Positions 35,128 through 44,186 are shown, counted from the first letter of the stretch. The stretch: 52,066 bases of DNA from Dehalococcoidales bacterium (GCA_030690265.1 JAUYHA010000142.1:1-52066); one strand, 5' to 3'. Notes: generated by a model not told the origin, from the sequence alone. Program-made: numbers and translations.

Positions 35128-35361
35128 ATGGAACAAAAAGCTCAGAAAAAGAAAGCTCCGGCCAAAGCTGAAAAAACGGGAGAGAAGATAGAGGTGCTCG
35201 GGGCAACCTTTGAAGAAGGTAAACCTGAGGGCACGGAGATGGGAAAATGGCGACAGAAGCTGGGGAGCCGGGCGGAAAAGCTGAAGTATCTGGAAACCGG
35301 CGAAAGATACTGGTACGGAAAAGACTGGTACGGCAGTGAGAAGAGAAAGAATCCCGCTTAA
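35128..35361 (+). CDS. Small charged protein of unknown function in the Wood-Ljungdahl island
   Basis: I do not recognise this 77-residue protein. The first 25 residues are Lys/Ala/Glu-rich and probably disordered. The rest has IEVLGATFEEGKPEGTEMG, a basic helix (WRQKLGSRAEKLKYLETG), then ERYWYGKDWYGSEKRKNP, unusually rich in Trp and Tyr. It has no Cys or His, so it is unlikely to bind a cluster. A strong GAGAGGGGGAA site and codon use like its neighbours argue that it is a real gene. Its place between folD and acsD suggests a structural or assembly partner of the corrinoid protein or of CODH/ACS; that is inference. Confidence 0.7.
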   Translation: MEQKAQKKKAPAKAEKTGEKIEVLGATFEEGKPEGTEMGKWRQKLGSRAEKLKYLETGERYWYGKDWYGSEKRKNPA

Positions 35362-35374
35362 ATTTTTTGGAGGG

Positions 35375-35406
35375 AAACGATTCAAGCTAATTAAGGAATC
35401 GTTTTT
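35375..35406 (+). terminator. Terminator-like hairpin before acsD
   Basis: AAACGATTC (35375-35383) pairs perfectly with GAATCGTTT (35396-35404) around a 12-base loop, and a run of five Ts ends at 35406. It could partially end the fhs-to-small-gene transcript, or stabilise an mRNA end, so that acsD and later genes differ in level. Confidence 0.55.
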
Positions 35407-35430
35407 CTAGTTATGTAAAGGAAGGTGAAA

Positions 35431-36390
35431 ATGGCAGTTGAGATTCCCAAAACAGCATACAGCGGTAAAATCAAAGAGATAACCCTGGGCAAAGGGGGTA
35501 AAACGGTGACTGTCGGCGGAGAGACAGTCTATCCCTTTTACCTCTTTGAAGGCGAGATGCCCAATCTGCCTAAAATAGCCATGGAGGTCTGGGACTCTCC
35601 GCCTGAAGAATGGCCTGAAGCGGCTCTTGAGCCTTTTGCCGGGGTAACCGATGACCCGGTTGCCTGGGCGAAAAAGTGTATTGATGATTATGGAGCCGAG
35701 ATGATTGCCTTGCAGCTGATAAGCACCGACCCCAACGGGCTTGACCGAGACCCGGAGGAAGCTGCCGGGGTAGTCAAGAAGGTAGCTGATGCTATTGATG
35801 TCCCCCTCATTGTCTGGGGCAGTAATAATGAAGAAAAAGATACCGCGGTTCTGGCCAAGGTAGCTGAAGTTTGCCAGGGGAAGAATCTTGTTATTGGAGC
35901 CGTCCAGCAGGGAAATCATAAAAGGATTGGGGCTACCGCCATCGGCTATCAGCATACCGTAATCGCTTCCAGCCCGATAGATATAAACCTGGGAAAGCAG
36001 CTTAACATTCTGCTGGGCACTCTCGGGGTCCCTGACCAGCTTCTCATCATAGATGCATCCATAAACTGCCCCGGCATAGGCTACGGTATTGAATATGCTT
36101 ACTCGGTAATGGAGAGAATGAGAATGGCCGGCTTGACCCAGCAGGATGAAAGACTCCAGTTCCCCATTATCTGTAACCTGGCTAAGGAAGTGTGGAAGAC
36201 CAAGGAAGTTAAACTGTCAGAGGCAGAGGAGCCTACGCTGGGGGAGCCTAAAAAGAGAGGTATTTTGATGGAGGCAATGTCAGCCGTGGTTCTGCTTCTG
36301 GCTGGCGGTGATGTGGTGATTATGCGGCACCCGGAATCAATCAAATTAGTCCGAGAGATGATAGCCGAGCTAAGCGCCCCGACGGACTAA
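35431..36390 (+). CDS. acsD: Corrinoid iron-sulfur protein small subunit (CODH/ACS delta subunit)
   Basis: TIM-barrel subunit that with AcsC carries the methyl group on cobalt between AcsE and AcsB. 319 residues. Visible are GKIKEITLGKGGKTVTVGGE, AKKCIDDYGAEMIALQLISTDPNG, VPLIVWGSNNEEKDT, the central IGAVQQGNHKRIGATAIGY, and LIIDASINCPGIGYGIEYAYSVMERMR. The ATG at 35431 has AAGGTG at the right distance; GTG at 35425 is too close to the site. It is separated from the small upstream gene by a terminator-like hairpin, and from acsABCE by a Fur-family gene. Confidence 0.95.
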   Translation: MAVEIPKTAYSGKIKEITLGKGGKTVTVGGETVYPFYLFEGEMPNLPKIAMEVWDSPPEEWPEAALEPFAGVTDDPVAWAKKCIDDYGAEMIALQLISTDPNGLDRDPEEAAGVVKKVADAIDVPLIVWGSNNEEKDTAVLAKVAEVCQGKNLVIGAVQQGNHKRIGATAIGYQHTVIASSPIDINLGKQLNILLGTLGVPDQLLIIDASINCPGIGYGIEYAYSVMERMRMAGLTQQDERLQFPIICNLAKEVWKTKEVKLSEAEEPTLGEPKKRGILMEAMSAVVLLLAGGDVVIMRHPESIKLVREMIAELSAPTD

Positions 36391-36412
36391 TACTGAAGAG
36401 CAGCAGAGGTTT

Positions 36413-36461
36413 TTGACGAACAGAATAGAATGTTTTATAATTGATAATGATAGTTATTACT
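36413..36461 (+). promoter_or_regulatory. Promoter with overlapping Fur-type operator
   Basis: TTGACG (36413-36418) and a perfect TATAAT (36436-36441) are 17 bases apart. Immediately downstream, at the predicted transcript start, GATAATGATAGTTATTACT (36443-36461) matches 15 of 19 positions of the classical Fur box. A Fur-family gene begins at 36489, so autoregulation is likely. Readthrough would place acsA, acsB, acsC and acsE under the same control. Confidence 0.75.
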
Positions 36462-36488
36462 ACTCCACAAGGTAATATTTTAGATTCT

Positions 36489-36866
36489 ATGCCCAGAAAA
36501 TCGAAACAGAGAGAGGCTATCTTTGAGACAGTAAGGGAGGCAAACTCCCACCCCACTGCTGAGTGGGTCTATGAGCAAGTGAGAAAAGAAATACCCAATA
36601 TCAGCCTGGGGACAGTTTATCGCAACCTGAAATTGCTGAAACAGGCCGGAATGATTTCCGAGCTGAACTTTATTGATAATTTGAGCCGGTTCAATGGCAA
36701 TGTTCAACATCACTATCATTTTAAGTGTGAGCAGTGCGGCAATATTTTTGATGTGAATGAGCCGGTAAATAAAGAGCTTGATAACAGGTTAGCCCGTGAA
36801 AACGGCTTCAAGGTTTTCCACCATCAATTGGGATTTTACGGGCTATGCAAAGACTGTCAGTCTTAA
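36489..36866 (+). CDS. Fur/PerR-family metal- or peroxide-responsive regulator
   Basis: 125-residue winged-helix repressor. The N-terminal DNA-binding domain includes KQREAIFETVREANSHPTAEWVYEQVRK and the recognition segment SLGTVYRNLKLLKQAGMI. The metal-sensing half has QHHYHFKCEQCG and ends with GLCKDC; the two CxxC pairs form the structural zinc site. I start at ATG 36489 because it matches the family N-terminus. The open frame from TTG 36441 would place the promoter and Fur box inside the gene. No clear ribosome site is visible. Fur and PerR cannot be told apart here. Its place between acsD and acsA suggests that it controls the oxygen-sensitive, iron-rich CODH/ACS genes. Confidence 0.9.
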   Translation: MPRKSKQREAIFETVREANSHPTAEWVYEQVRKEIPNISLGTVYRNLKLLKQAGMISELNFIDNLSRFNGNVQHHYHFKCEQCGNIFDVNEPVNKELDNRLARENGFKVFHHQLGFYGLCKDCQS

Positions 36867-36933
36867 AACGAATATGACGATAACCAGAAAAGTAATTCAG
36901 ATTCAGATTTGCTAAAAGGAGGAGGATAGCAAG

Positions 36934-38901
36934 ATGCCAGAAAAAGAAGTTAAAAGTATTGACCCGGCTACCATTGAGATGATAGAGAAAGCCGCCAGTG
37001 ACGGAGCTTTAACGGCTTTTCAGCGGGCTGAGACAACCAGAGCCTGTCCTATCGGGGAAGAGGGCAGTTGCTGCAATATCTGCGCCATGGGTCCCTGCCG
37101 GGTAATGGTGGCTCGGGGCAAGCAGGAAACAGCCGAAGAAAGACGCCGCAGAGTTGGAGTTTGTGGAGCCACACCCGAGACTATTTCGGCGCGCATGTTC
37201 GTGCGTAAGATAGCGGCGGGAACGGCATCCCACGGCGACCACGGGCGTGTTATGGCAAAGTTTTTCCTGGCTGTGGCTAAAGGTGAAGCTCCCGGCTACA
37301 CAATTAAAGATGAACAAAAACTGTTGCAGCTAGCCCTTGACCTGGGTGTTGAAATCGGTAACCGCAGCAACGAGGAGATAGCTGTCAACATTGCTGAACT
37401 CTTACTAAACGAGTTTGGCAAGCAGGAAGGCGAGCTACTTTTCCTGAGACGAGCACCACTGAAGCGCCAGCAGCTGTGGCGGGAACTGGGGATTGCCCCC
37501 CGTGGTATAGATATTGAAGTGGCTGAAGCCATGCACCGCACTCATATGGGGACTGACCAGGAGTACCATGACCTGCTTGATTTTGGTGTTAAGGTGGCTC
37601 TGGCTGATGGCTGGGGTGGCAGTATGATTGCCACAGAAATCCAGGATGTTATTTTCGGCACCCCGGCACCGCTCTTGAGCCAGATAAACCTGGGTGTGCT
37701 CAAAGAAGACGAGGTAAATGTCATCATACACGGTCACGAGCCGCAGCTTGCTGAGATGATGGCTGTAGCTGCAAAGGACCCGGAAATGATTGAATATGCC
37801 AAGTCCAAAGGGGCTAAAGGGATAAACCTGGCCGGTATGTGCTGCACCGCCAACGAGATGCTGATGCGTCACGGCGTCCCCATTGCTGGTAATTTCCTTC
37901 AGCAGGAACTGGCAGTAGTTACCGGTGCTGTGGAAGCAATGGTGGTGGATGTGCAGTGTATTATGCAGGGCCTGGTTGATACCGCTAACTGCTACCACAC
38001 CAAAATTATCACTACTGACTTTAGAGCCAAAATCCAGGGGGCTACCCATATGGAGTTTGAAGAGCGTAATGCTTTTGAGTCAGCCAAGAGAATACTGAAG
38101 GCGGCGATTGATAACTTCGTCAATAGGGGTAAAAATGTGCGTATCCCCAAGTATAAGACAGACATGATTGCCGGTTTCAGTCATGAAACCATCAACTACC
38201 TGATGGGCGGTATGTTCCGTGCTTCCTACCGGCCGCTAAACGACAATATTATTAACGGTCGTATCAGGGGAGTTGCCGGCGTGGTTGGTTGCAATAATCC
38301 CCGCACCCCCCATGACGCTGGGAATCTGGATATGGTTAAGGAGCTTATCAAAAACGATGTCCTGGTGCTACAGACCGGCTGTATGGCTATGGCCAGCGGC
38401 AAGGCGGGATTGATGGTTCCTGAAGCGGCCGCCAAGTATGCCGGACCGGGGCTCGCCTCGGTGTGTGAAGCGGTGGGTATCCCGCCGGTGCTGCATATGG
38501 GCGCCTGCATTGATAACAGCCGTATACTTACCGCTGCCACGGCAATGGTGAAGGACGGCGGTCTCGGCGATGACATCAGTGACCTGCCCGTAGCCGGGGC
38601 TGCCCCCGAGTGGATGAGCGAAAAGGCACTGGCTATCGGTCAATATGTGGTTGGCTCAGGAATCTTCACCGTCTTCGGGGTTAACTGGCCCACTTCAGGT
38701 AGCAAAGAAGTAAGTGATTACCTGTTTAAGGGCTTTGAAGAGAAGCTTGGGGCAATGTGGGCTTTTGAGCCAGACCCGACTAAAGCCGCCCGTCTCATGA
38801 TTGACCATATTGACAAGAAGCGTAAAGCTCTGGGTATTGACAAAGCCAGAGAAAGAGTGCTCTACGATATGGAAATGAGACGGGAACTGGACAAGGTGTA
38901 A
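36934..38901 (+). CDS. acsA: Carbon monoxide dehydrogenase catalytic subunit
   Basis: Reduces CO2 to CO at the nickel-iron C-cluster for acetyl-CoA synthesis. 655 residues, normal for bacterial CooS/AcsA. The N-terminal cluster cysteines lie in CPIGEEGSCCNICAMGPC (residues 38-55). The C-cluster ligand regions are all present: VIIHGHEPQL, GMCCTANEML, VVDVQCIMQG, VVGCNNPRTPHD, VLQTGCMAMASGKAG and HMGACIDNSRI. Strong AGGAGGAGG site before ATG 36934. Followed by acsB after 49 bases. The presence of acsB makes AcsA the functionally apt name; cooS is the general one. Confidence 0.97.
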   Translation: MPEKEVKSIDPATIEMIEKAASDGALTAFQRAETTRACPIGEEGSCCNICAMGPCRVMVARGKQETAEERRRRVGVCGATPETISARMFVRKIAAGTASHGDHGRVMAKFFLAVAKGEAPGYTIKDEQKLLQLALDLGVEIGNRSNEEIAVNIAELLLNEFGKQEGELLFLRRAPLKRQQLWRELGIAPRGIDIEVAEAMHRTHMGTDQEYHDLLDFGVKVALADGWGGSMIATEIQDVIFGTPAPLLSQINLGVLKEDEVNVIIHGHEPQLAEMMAVAAKDPEMIEYAKSKGAKGINLAGMCCTANEMLMRHGVPIAGNFLQQELAVVTGAVEAMVVDVQCIMQGLVDTANCYHTKIITTDFRAKIQGATHMEFEERNAFESAKRILKAAIDNFVNRGKNVRIPKYKTDMIAGFSHETINYLMGGMFRASYRPLNDNIINGRIRGVAGVVGCNNPRTPHDAGNLDMVKELIKNDVLVLQTGCMAMASGKAGLMVPEAAAKYAGPGLASVCEAVGIPPVLHMGACIDNSRILTAATAMVKDGGLGDDISDLPVAGAAPEWMSEKALAIGQYVVGSGIFTVFGVNWPTSGSKEVSDYLFKGFEEKLGAMWAFEPDPTKAARLMIDHIDKKRKALGIDKARERVLYDMEMRRELDKV

Positions 38902-38950
38902 GCGTCATAATATTGATACAGTTACAAAAGTATAACGGGAGGGATAAGAG

Positions 38951-41158
38951 ATGTCCAAGATAATTGCCTCGGCAGCAATCAGAGGGGCTCACAAGATTGT
39001 AGGCCAGGCTGAGAAGAAGTGGCAGGAAGCAATGGATAAATGGGGAGCCAACGAACCGGTTGGTTTCCCCAATACCGCCTATTATCTACCCATAATTTAC
39101 GGTATTCTCGGCACCAAGGTAGAAAAGCTTGGCGATATGGAGCAGATATTAAAAAAGTGTAAGACGATATTACCACCAATGGTAAGAGAAACCCACCCGC
39201 TCCCTTATCTGGCACCGGCTCTTGATGCCGGTATGGTAACCTTCTTTGCCGAGGAAATTATTGAAGCGATAAGATACCTGGAGCAGCCTGATTTCTACAC
39301 CAAGGGGGAAGATGTTGCTGACGGTAATATCTGGCTGGGTGCCGCTGACGATGTAATCCTCAGAAAGCGGGGTATTGAATTCGTCGATGGTACCGCCCCC
39401 GGTTTTGCCGCCGTTCTCGGTGCGGCACCTACCAATGAGATAGCGGTCCAGATAGCTCAGGAGCTCCAGCAGAAGAACATCTATGTTTTTATGGCTGCCG
39501 AATACCAGGGAAAAAGATTCTCTGAACAGCTGATAGAGGCAGGAGTACAAATTGGCTGGCCCACCCGTCTGGTCTCTTTTGGCCCTGATGTGAGCGCCAC
39601 GGTTTTTGCCATGGGCTTCGCCACCAGGGCAGCTATGTCTTTCGGTGGTATTGAAGCCGGCGAGTTCCGTAAAATTCTTATCTATAATAAAGACCGCGTC
39701 TTCGCCTTTGCCTTACCACTGGGCCATGTTACTGAGGAGTGGTACGCCAATGCCGCCGGGGCAATCAACTGGGGTTTCCCGGTAATTGCTGATACCCCCA
39801 TACCGGAAGTCCTGCCCACCGGAATCTGCACCTATGAGCATGTTGTTTCTAACATCCCCCACGATAATATCGTAGCTAAGGCGATAGAGGTGAGAGGGCT
39901 CAAGGTTAACGTGGCTGAAGTGCCAATTCCGGTAGCCTATGGTGCCGCTTTTGAGGGCGAGAGAGTCCGGGGTGAAGATATCTACCTGGAGTGCGGCGGG
40001 GGCAGAACCTCAATGGTAGAGTGGGTTACCAGTAAGCCGATGGATGAGGTGGAGGATGGCAAGGTTGAACTTATTGGGCCTGAGTTAACCGATGTTCCCG
40101 CTGGTTCCAGACTGCCTCTGGCTATCAATGTTGAAGTCGCCGGCAGAAACCTGCAGGAGGACTATGAGCCCATCCTGGAGAGGCAAATTCACCATCTTAT
40201 CAACTATGTCCAGGGGGCGATGCACATCGGGCAGAGGGATATTGCCTGGATAAGAATTAGCAAGCAGACGGTAGAGAAAGGCTTCCGCCTGTCACATATC
40301 GGGACTATTCTTCATGCCAAGCTGCATCAAGACTTCGGCGGCATATTTGATAAGGCTCAGGTAAAGCTCTATACTGAAGAGGCTAAAGTAAAGGAAATAG
40401 TAGAGCTAGCCAAAGCAGTATATGCGATAAGAGATACCCGGATTGAGGGTATGACCGATGAAACTACCGATATGTACTACTCATGCACCTTGTGCCAATC
40501 CTTTGCTCCCACCCATGTCTGCGTCATCAGCCCGGAAAGGACCGGCTTATGCGGCTCCTATAACTGGATGGACTGTAAAGCCTCTTCTGAGATTAACCCT
40601 ACCGGACCCAATCAACCGGTAGCAAAAGGGGATATCATTGACGCCAAGCTGGGACAGTGGGAAGGAGTGAACGAGTTTGTCTTCAAGGCTACTCGGGGCA
40701 AGTTAGACCACTATAACTTCTACAGTATAGTCAATGACCCGATGACCACCTGTGGTTGCTGTGAGTGTATTGCCGCTATCCTGCCCCTTTGTAACGGCAT
40801 CATGACGGTGAATAGAGAATATTCCGGCGATACTCCTTGCGGGATGAAATTTACCACCCTGGCCGGGACTATCGGCGGCGGTTTGAGCACTCCGGGCTTT
40901 GTCGGACACGGCAAGTATAATACCACGCAGAGAAAATTCCTCGCCGGTGATGGCGGGCTGTTAAGAATGGTCTGGATGCCCAAGATGCTTAAAGAGGAGA
41001 TTGGCGACCGGTTGAAGGCAAGGGCCGCAGAGCTGGGTATACCTGACCTGCTTGACCGGATTGCTGATGAGACTATTGGCACTACGGAAGAGGAAATTCT
41101 CCCCTTCCTGGAGGAAAAAGGTCACCCGGCTCTTACCATGGACCCGCTGCTGGGTTAG
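38951..41158 (+). CDS. acsB: Acetyl-CoA synthase (CODH/ACS alpha subunit)
   Basis: Joins CO, the corrinoid-bound methyl group and CoA into acetyl-CoA at the A-cluster. 735 residues, so it is the bacterial full-length form with the N-terminal domain that docks on CODH (archaeal CdhC lacks it). A-cluster ligands: C512, C515, C524 and C534 in CTLCQSFAPTHVC...GLC for the [4Fe-4S] part, and C601-G-C603 in TCGCCEC for the two-metal site. GGGWP-like loops are replaced by the usual ECGGGRTSM segment near residue 350. GGGAGGG site before the ATG. Gene order acsA-acsB-acsC-acsE follows. Confidence 0.97.
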   Translation: MSKIIASAAIRGAHKIVGQAEKKWQEAMDKWGANEPVGFPNTAYYLPIIYGILGTKVEKLGDMEQILKKCKTILPPMVRETHPLPYLAPALDAGMVTFFAEEIIEAIRYLEQPDFYTKGEDVADGNIWLGAADDVILRKRGIEFVDGTAPGFAAVLGAAPTNEIAVQIAQELQQKNIYVFMAAEYQGKRFSEQLIEAGVQIGWPTRLVSFGPDVSATVFAMGFATRAAMSFGGIEAGEFRKILIYNKDRVFAFALPLGHVTEEWYANAAGAINWGFPVIADTPIPEVLPTGICTYEHVVSNIPHDNIVAKAIEVRGLKVNVAEVPIPVAYGAAFEGERVRGEDIYLECGGGRTSMVEWVTSKPMDEVEDGKVELIGPELTDVPAGSRLPLAINVEVAGRNLQEDYEPILERQIHHLINYVQGAMHIGQRDIAWIRISKQTVEKGFRLSHIGTILHAKLHQDFGGIFDKAQVKLYTEEAKVKEIVELAKAVYAIRDTRIEGMTDETTDMYYSCTLCQSFAPTHVCVISPERTGLCGSYNWMDCKASSEINPTGPNQPVAKGDIIDAKLGQWEGVNEFVFKATRGKLDHYNFYSIVNDPMTTCGCCECIAAILPLCNGIMTVNREYSGDTPCGMKFTTLAGTIGGGLSTPGFVGHGKYNTTQRKFLAGDGGLLRMVWMPKMLKEEIGDRLKARAAELGIPDLLDRIADETIGTTEEEILPFLEEKGHPALTMDPLLG

Positions 41159-41232
41159 GAAGGGAGTTTTTCAGATAGTCCTTCCCTGGAAGGATTATAT
41201 TCTTAAATTACAAAAACTGAGGGAGGGAGTTT

Positions 41233-42579
41233 ATGCCACTTACCGGAATAGAGATATTTAAGTTGCTGCCCAAGACGAATTGCAAAGAATGCGGTGTGCC
41301 TACCTGCCTTGCCTTTGCCATGAGTTTAGCCGCCGGGAAAGCAGAACTAACTGCCTGTCCCCATGTCTCTGATGAGTCAAAGGAAAAGCTGCAGGAAGCA
41401 GCAGCCCCACCCGTCAGACTGGTCACCATCGGTACTGGTGACAGGGCATTAAAAGTTGGTGGTGAGACGGTTATGTTTCGCCACGAAAAAAGATTTGAGA
41501 ACCCTCCCGGCTTTGCTATGCTCATCAAAGACACTATGGATGAGGCTGAGGTCAACGCCAGGCTGGAGAGATTCAAGCTCCTTCAGTATGACCGGGTCGG
41601 GCTTATTCTCCGTCCTGAGATGATTGCTGTCAAGAATGAATCAGGGGACGCTGCTAAATTTGAGGCGCTGGTCACCAGGGTGAAGCAGGATAGTGATGCC
41701 AGCATTATCCTGATGAGCGAAAACCCTGATATACTGGCGGCCGGTGTCAAAGCCTGTGCCGACCGGAAACCCCTGATTTATGCGGCTACAAAGGATAACC
41801 TGGATAAGGTAGCGGTTCTGGCTAAGGAGAATTCCTGTCCGGTAGCGGTAAAAGCTTCCAGTCTGGAAGAAACCGCCGACCTCACCAGCAAACTGAATAC
41901 AGCCGGAATAAATGACATCGTTATCGATTCCGGCTCAAGAAGCGTCCGTCAGGCATTCGAGGACCAGGTAATCATCCGAAGCTCCGCCTTAACCAAGAAG
42001 TTTAAGCCCTTAGGTTTTCCTACCATTACTTTCCCTGCTGAGATGACTGATGACCCAATGAAGGAGGCAGTAATTGCCTCGATGTTTGTCGCTAAATATG
42101 CTGGTATTATCGTGCTCTCCGATTTTCAGGGAGAAAGCCTGTTTCCTCTGCTGGTAGAGAGATTGAATATCTATACCGACCCTCAGCGGCCACTGGCCAC
42201 CACCCAGGGTATCTATGAGATTGGGGGTCCTGATGAGAATTCTCCGGTGCTGATTACCACCAACTTCTCGCTCACCTTCTTCATTGTCTCAGGGGAAGTA
42301 GAAGCCAGCAAAGTACCCAGCCACCTTCTGGTTATGGATACCGAAGGACTCTCGGTAATGACCTCATGGGCAGCGGGCAAATTTGTTGCTGACGCTATCG
42401 GGCCCTTCGTTAAGAAGAGTGGCATTATGGAAAAGGTCAACCACAAAAAACTGGTAATCCCGGGGTATGCGGCTGCCGAAAGCGGGGGACTGGAGGAAGA
42501 ACTGCCCGGTTGGGAGATTCTGGTTGGTCCTCGCGAAGGAGCACTCATTCCCGCCTATCTTAAAACCTGGAAATCATAA
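41233..42579 (+). CDS. acsC: Corrinoid iron-sulfur protein large subunit (CODH/ACS gamma subunit)
   Basis: Carries the [4Fe-4S] cluster and corrinoid that accept methyl from methyl-THF via AcsE. 448 residues. The N-terminal cluster domain is KTNCKECGVPTCLAFAMSLAAG with a fourth cysteine in LTACPHV (C-x2-C-x4-C-x16-C). A TIM-barrel follows, and the C-terminal Rossmann-like corrinoid domain includes TTNFSLTFFIVSGEVE, SHLLVMDTEGLSVMTSWAAGKF and the final IPGYAAAESGGLEEELPGWEILVGPREG. Strong GAGGGAGGG site. Only 12 bases separate it from acsE. Confidence 0.96.
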   Translation: MPLTGIEIFKLLPKTNCKECGVPTCLAFAMSLAAGKAELTACPHVSDESKEKLQEAAAPPVRLVTIGTGDRALKVGGETVMFRHEKRFENPPGFAMLIKDTMDEAEVNARLERFKLLQYDRVGLILRPEMIAVKNESGDAAKFEALVTRVKQDSDASIILMSENPDILAAGVKACADRKPLIYAATKDNLDKVAVLAKENSCPVAVKASSLEETADLTSKLNTAGINDIVIDSGSRSVRQAFEDQVIIRSSALTKKFKPLGFPTITFPAEMTDDPMKEAVIASMFVAKYAGIIVLSDFQGESLFPLLVERLNIYTDPQRPLATTQGIYEIGGPDENSPVLITTNFSLTFFIVSGEVEASKVPSHLLVMDTEGLSVMTSWAAGKFVADAIGPFVKKSGIMEKVNHKKLVIPGYAAAESGGLEEELPGWEILVGPREGALIPAYLKTWKS

Positions 42580-42591
42580 GCAGGAGAGAAA

Positions 42592-43470
42592 ATGAACCTT
42601 ATCGCAGAAAGCATAAACATCATGTCTAAAACTCTTGGCCCGGCAATGAGGGAAAGAAACCCCGGGCCCATTCAGGAAATGGCTAAAGCCGAGGCTGAGG
42701 CTGGCGCCGATTATCTTGACATCAATATCGGCCCCGCCCGGAGGGGCGGTGACGAATTAATGAAGTGGGTAGTCAAGACGGTAGAGGAGGTTACTGGCCT
42801 GCCATTGTCTCTTGATACCACCAATCCAGTGGCTATGGAGGCTGGATTAAAGACCTGTAAAACTAAAGCTCTAATCAATTCTATATCCCTCCAGCCTGAC
42901 AGGTTAGAGGCGGAACTACCCCTGGTATCCAAATATAATGCTGACATGATTGGATTATTGTGGGGTACGGAAGGAATGCCCCGGGATGCTAACGAGAGAT
43001 GTATGCTGGCTGTTGACCTGGTCTACAAAGCCGGTGAAATGGGTATCCCTGTGGAGAGCATCTGGATAGACCCTATAGCCAGCCCGATATCGGTAGAAAT
43101 AAACCAGGTGAAAGCCTGCGTTGAGTTTATGAGCATGCTGGGAGATGTTGCTCCGGGATGTAAATCTACGGTGGGTCTCTCCAATATCTCTAATGGCACC
43201 CCGGCTCACCTCAGACCCTATCTTAACCGGACTTACCTGATAATGCTGATGAGATACGGACTCTATTCAGCTATCGTCGATATTTTTGACACCGAACTGG
43301 TCAAGATAGCCAGGGGGGAGATGCCGGAGATTGTCGACCTGGTATACCGGGCAATGGATGGCGAAAGACCTGACCTGAAATTACTGAGCCAGAAAGAGGT
43401 AGAGTATGTGAAAACGGTCAGGGTTCTTACCGGAGAATCTCTCTACTCTCACTCCTGGCTTAAGATATAA
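42592..43470 (+). CDS. acsE: 5-methyltetrahydrofolate:corrinoid iron-sulfur protein methyltransferase
   Basis: Transfers the methyl group from methyl-THF to Co(I) of AcsCD. 292 residues of the pterin-binding TIM-barrel family, about 30 longer than the Moorella enzyme, mainly in a C-terminal tail. Visible: N-terminal INIMSKTLGPAMRERN, EAGADYLDINIGPARRG, LPLSLDTTNPVAMEAGL (pterin-binding Asp and Asn), IWIDPIASPI and KSTVGLSNISNGTP. AGGAGAG site before the ATG. It closes the acs block and is followed after 11 bases by the diaphorase module. Confidence 0.95.
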   Translation: MNLIAESINIMSKTLGPAMRERNPGPIQEMAKAEAEAGADYLDINIGPARRGGDELMKWVVKTVEEVTGLPLSLDTTNPVAMEAGLKTCKTKALINSISLQPDRLEAELPLVSKYNADMIGLLWGTEGMPRDANERCMLAVDLVYKAGEMGIPVESIWIDPIASPISVEINQVKACVEFMSMLGDVAPGCKSTVGLSNISNGTPAHLRPYLNRTYLIMLMRYGLYSAIVDIFDTELVKIARGEMPEIVDLVYRAMDGERPDLKLLSQKEVEYVKTVRVLTGESLYSHSWLKI

Positions 43471-43481
43471 AGATACAAAAG

Positions 43482-44159
43482 ATGGCTAATATCAACGTAA
43501 CAATAAATGGTGCCCAGCTAAGCGTAAATGAGGGTGTGACTATACTTGAAGCCGCCAGAGAAAGTGGCATAGATATTCCCACTCTCTGCTATATAGCTGA
43601 GCTTGCTCCTACCGGGGCTTGCCGCGTCTGTGTCGTTGAGGTGGAGGGCCCACGGACTCTGATAGCTGCCTGCCATATGCCGGTTACCCAGGGAATGGTA
43701 ATCCAGACCCATTCTCCCAGGGTTCTGGAAGCTCGCCGGGCGATAGTAGAACTACTGTTGGCAAGTCACTGCGGCAGCTGCTACATGTGCGAAAAAGCCA
43801 ACATCTGCGAGCTGCGCCAGATTGCTGCTGACCTGGATGTAGGGCTTCCCCGCTTTCCGACAAGCCGGCGCTACTATCCTATGGAAGATGTAAGTCCCTA
43901 TATTGTCCGCGACTTAACCAAGTGTATTCTATGCCGGAGGTGTGTCATGGCTTGTAATGAGATAGCCAAAAAACATGTCTATGGCATCGCTTACCGTGGT
44001 TTTGCTTCCAAGATTATCGTCAATTTTGATGAAGCCATAAATACGGAAGCCTGCAAAGACTGCGGTATCTGTATTCCCTACTGCCCGACGGGAGCCTTGC
44101 GTACCCCGGAGGATATCCATCAGGAGAAGAAAGGGACTCCCCTGGTTATCAAGGGCTAA
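43482..44159 (+). CDS. HoxU/NuoG-N-terminal-like iron-sulfur electron transfer subunit
   Basis: 225 residues with four predicted clusters: [2Fe-2S] at C36, C47, C50 and C64; a His-Cys type [4Fe-4S] at H96 or C97 with C100, C103 and C109; and two [4Fe-4S] at C148/151/154/158 and C191/194/197/201. This is the layout of HoxU and of the N-terminal part of NuoG or of HydA-type subunits. It has no hydrogenase H-cluster domain. With the two following NuoE/NuoF-like proteins it forms a soluble NADH diaphorase module. Its place between acsE and metV suggests it passes NADH electrons to methylene-THF reductase. The ribosome site is weak. Confidence 0.85.
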   Translation: MANINVTINGAQLSVNEGVTILEAARESGIDIPTLCYIAELAPTGACRVCVVEVEGPRTLIAACHMPVTQGMVIQTHSPRVLEARRAIVELLLASHCGSCYMCEKANICELRQIAADLDVGLPRFPTSRRYYPMEDVSPYIVRDLTKCILCRRCVMACNEIAKKHVYGIAYRGFASKIIVNFDEAINTEACKDCGICIPYCPTGALRTPEDIHQEKKGTPLVIKG

Positions 44160-44186
44160 ATATCTGGTTGCCTGTTGAGAGGAAAA

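Noticed and set aside
36441-36488. N-terminal extension of the Fur-family protein from TTG 36441
   Set aside because: Those codons overlap the -10 element and the Fur box, and Fur-family proteins normally begin close to the segment starting at ATG 36489.
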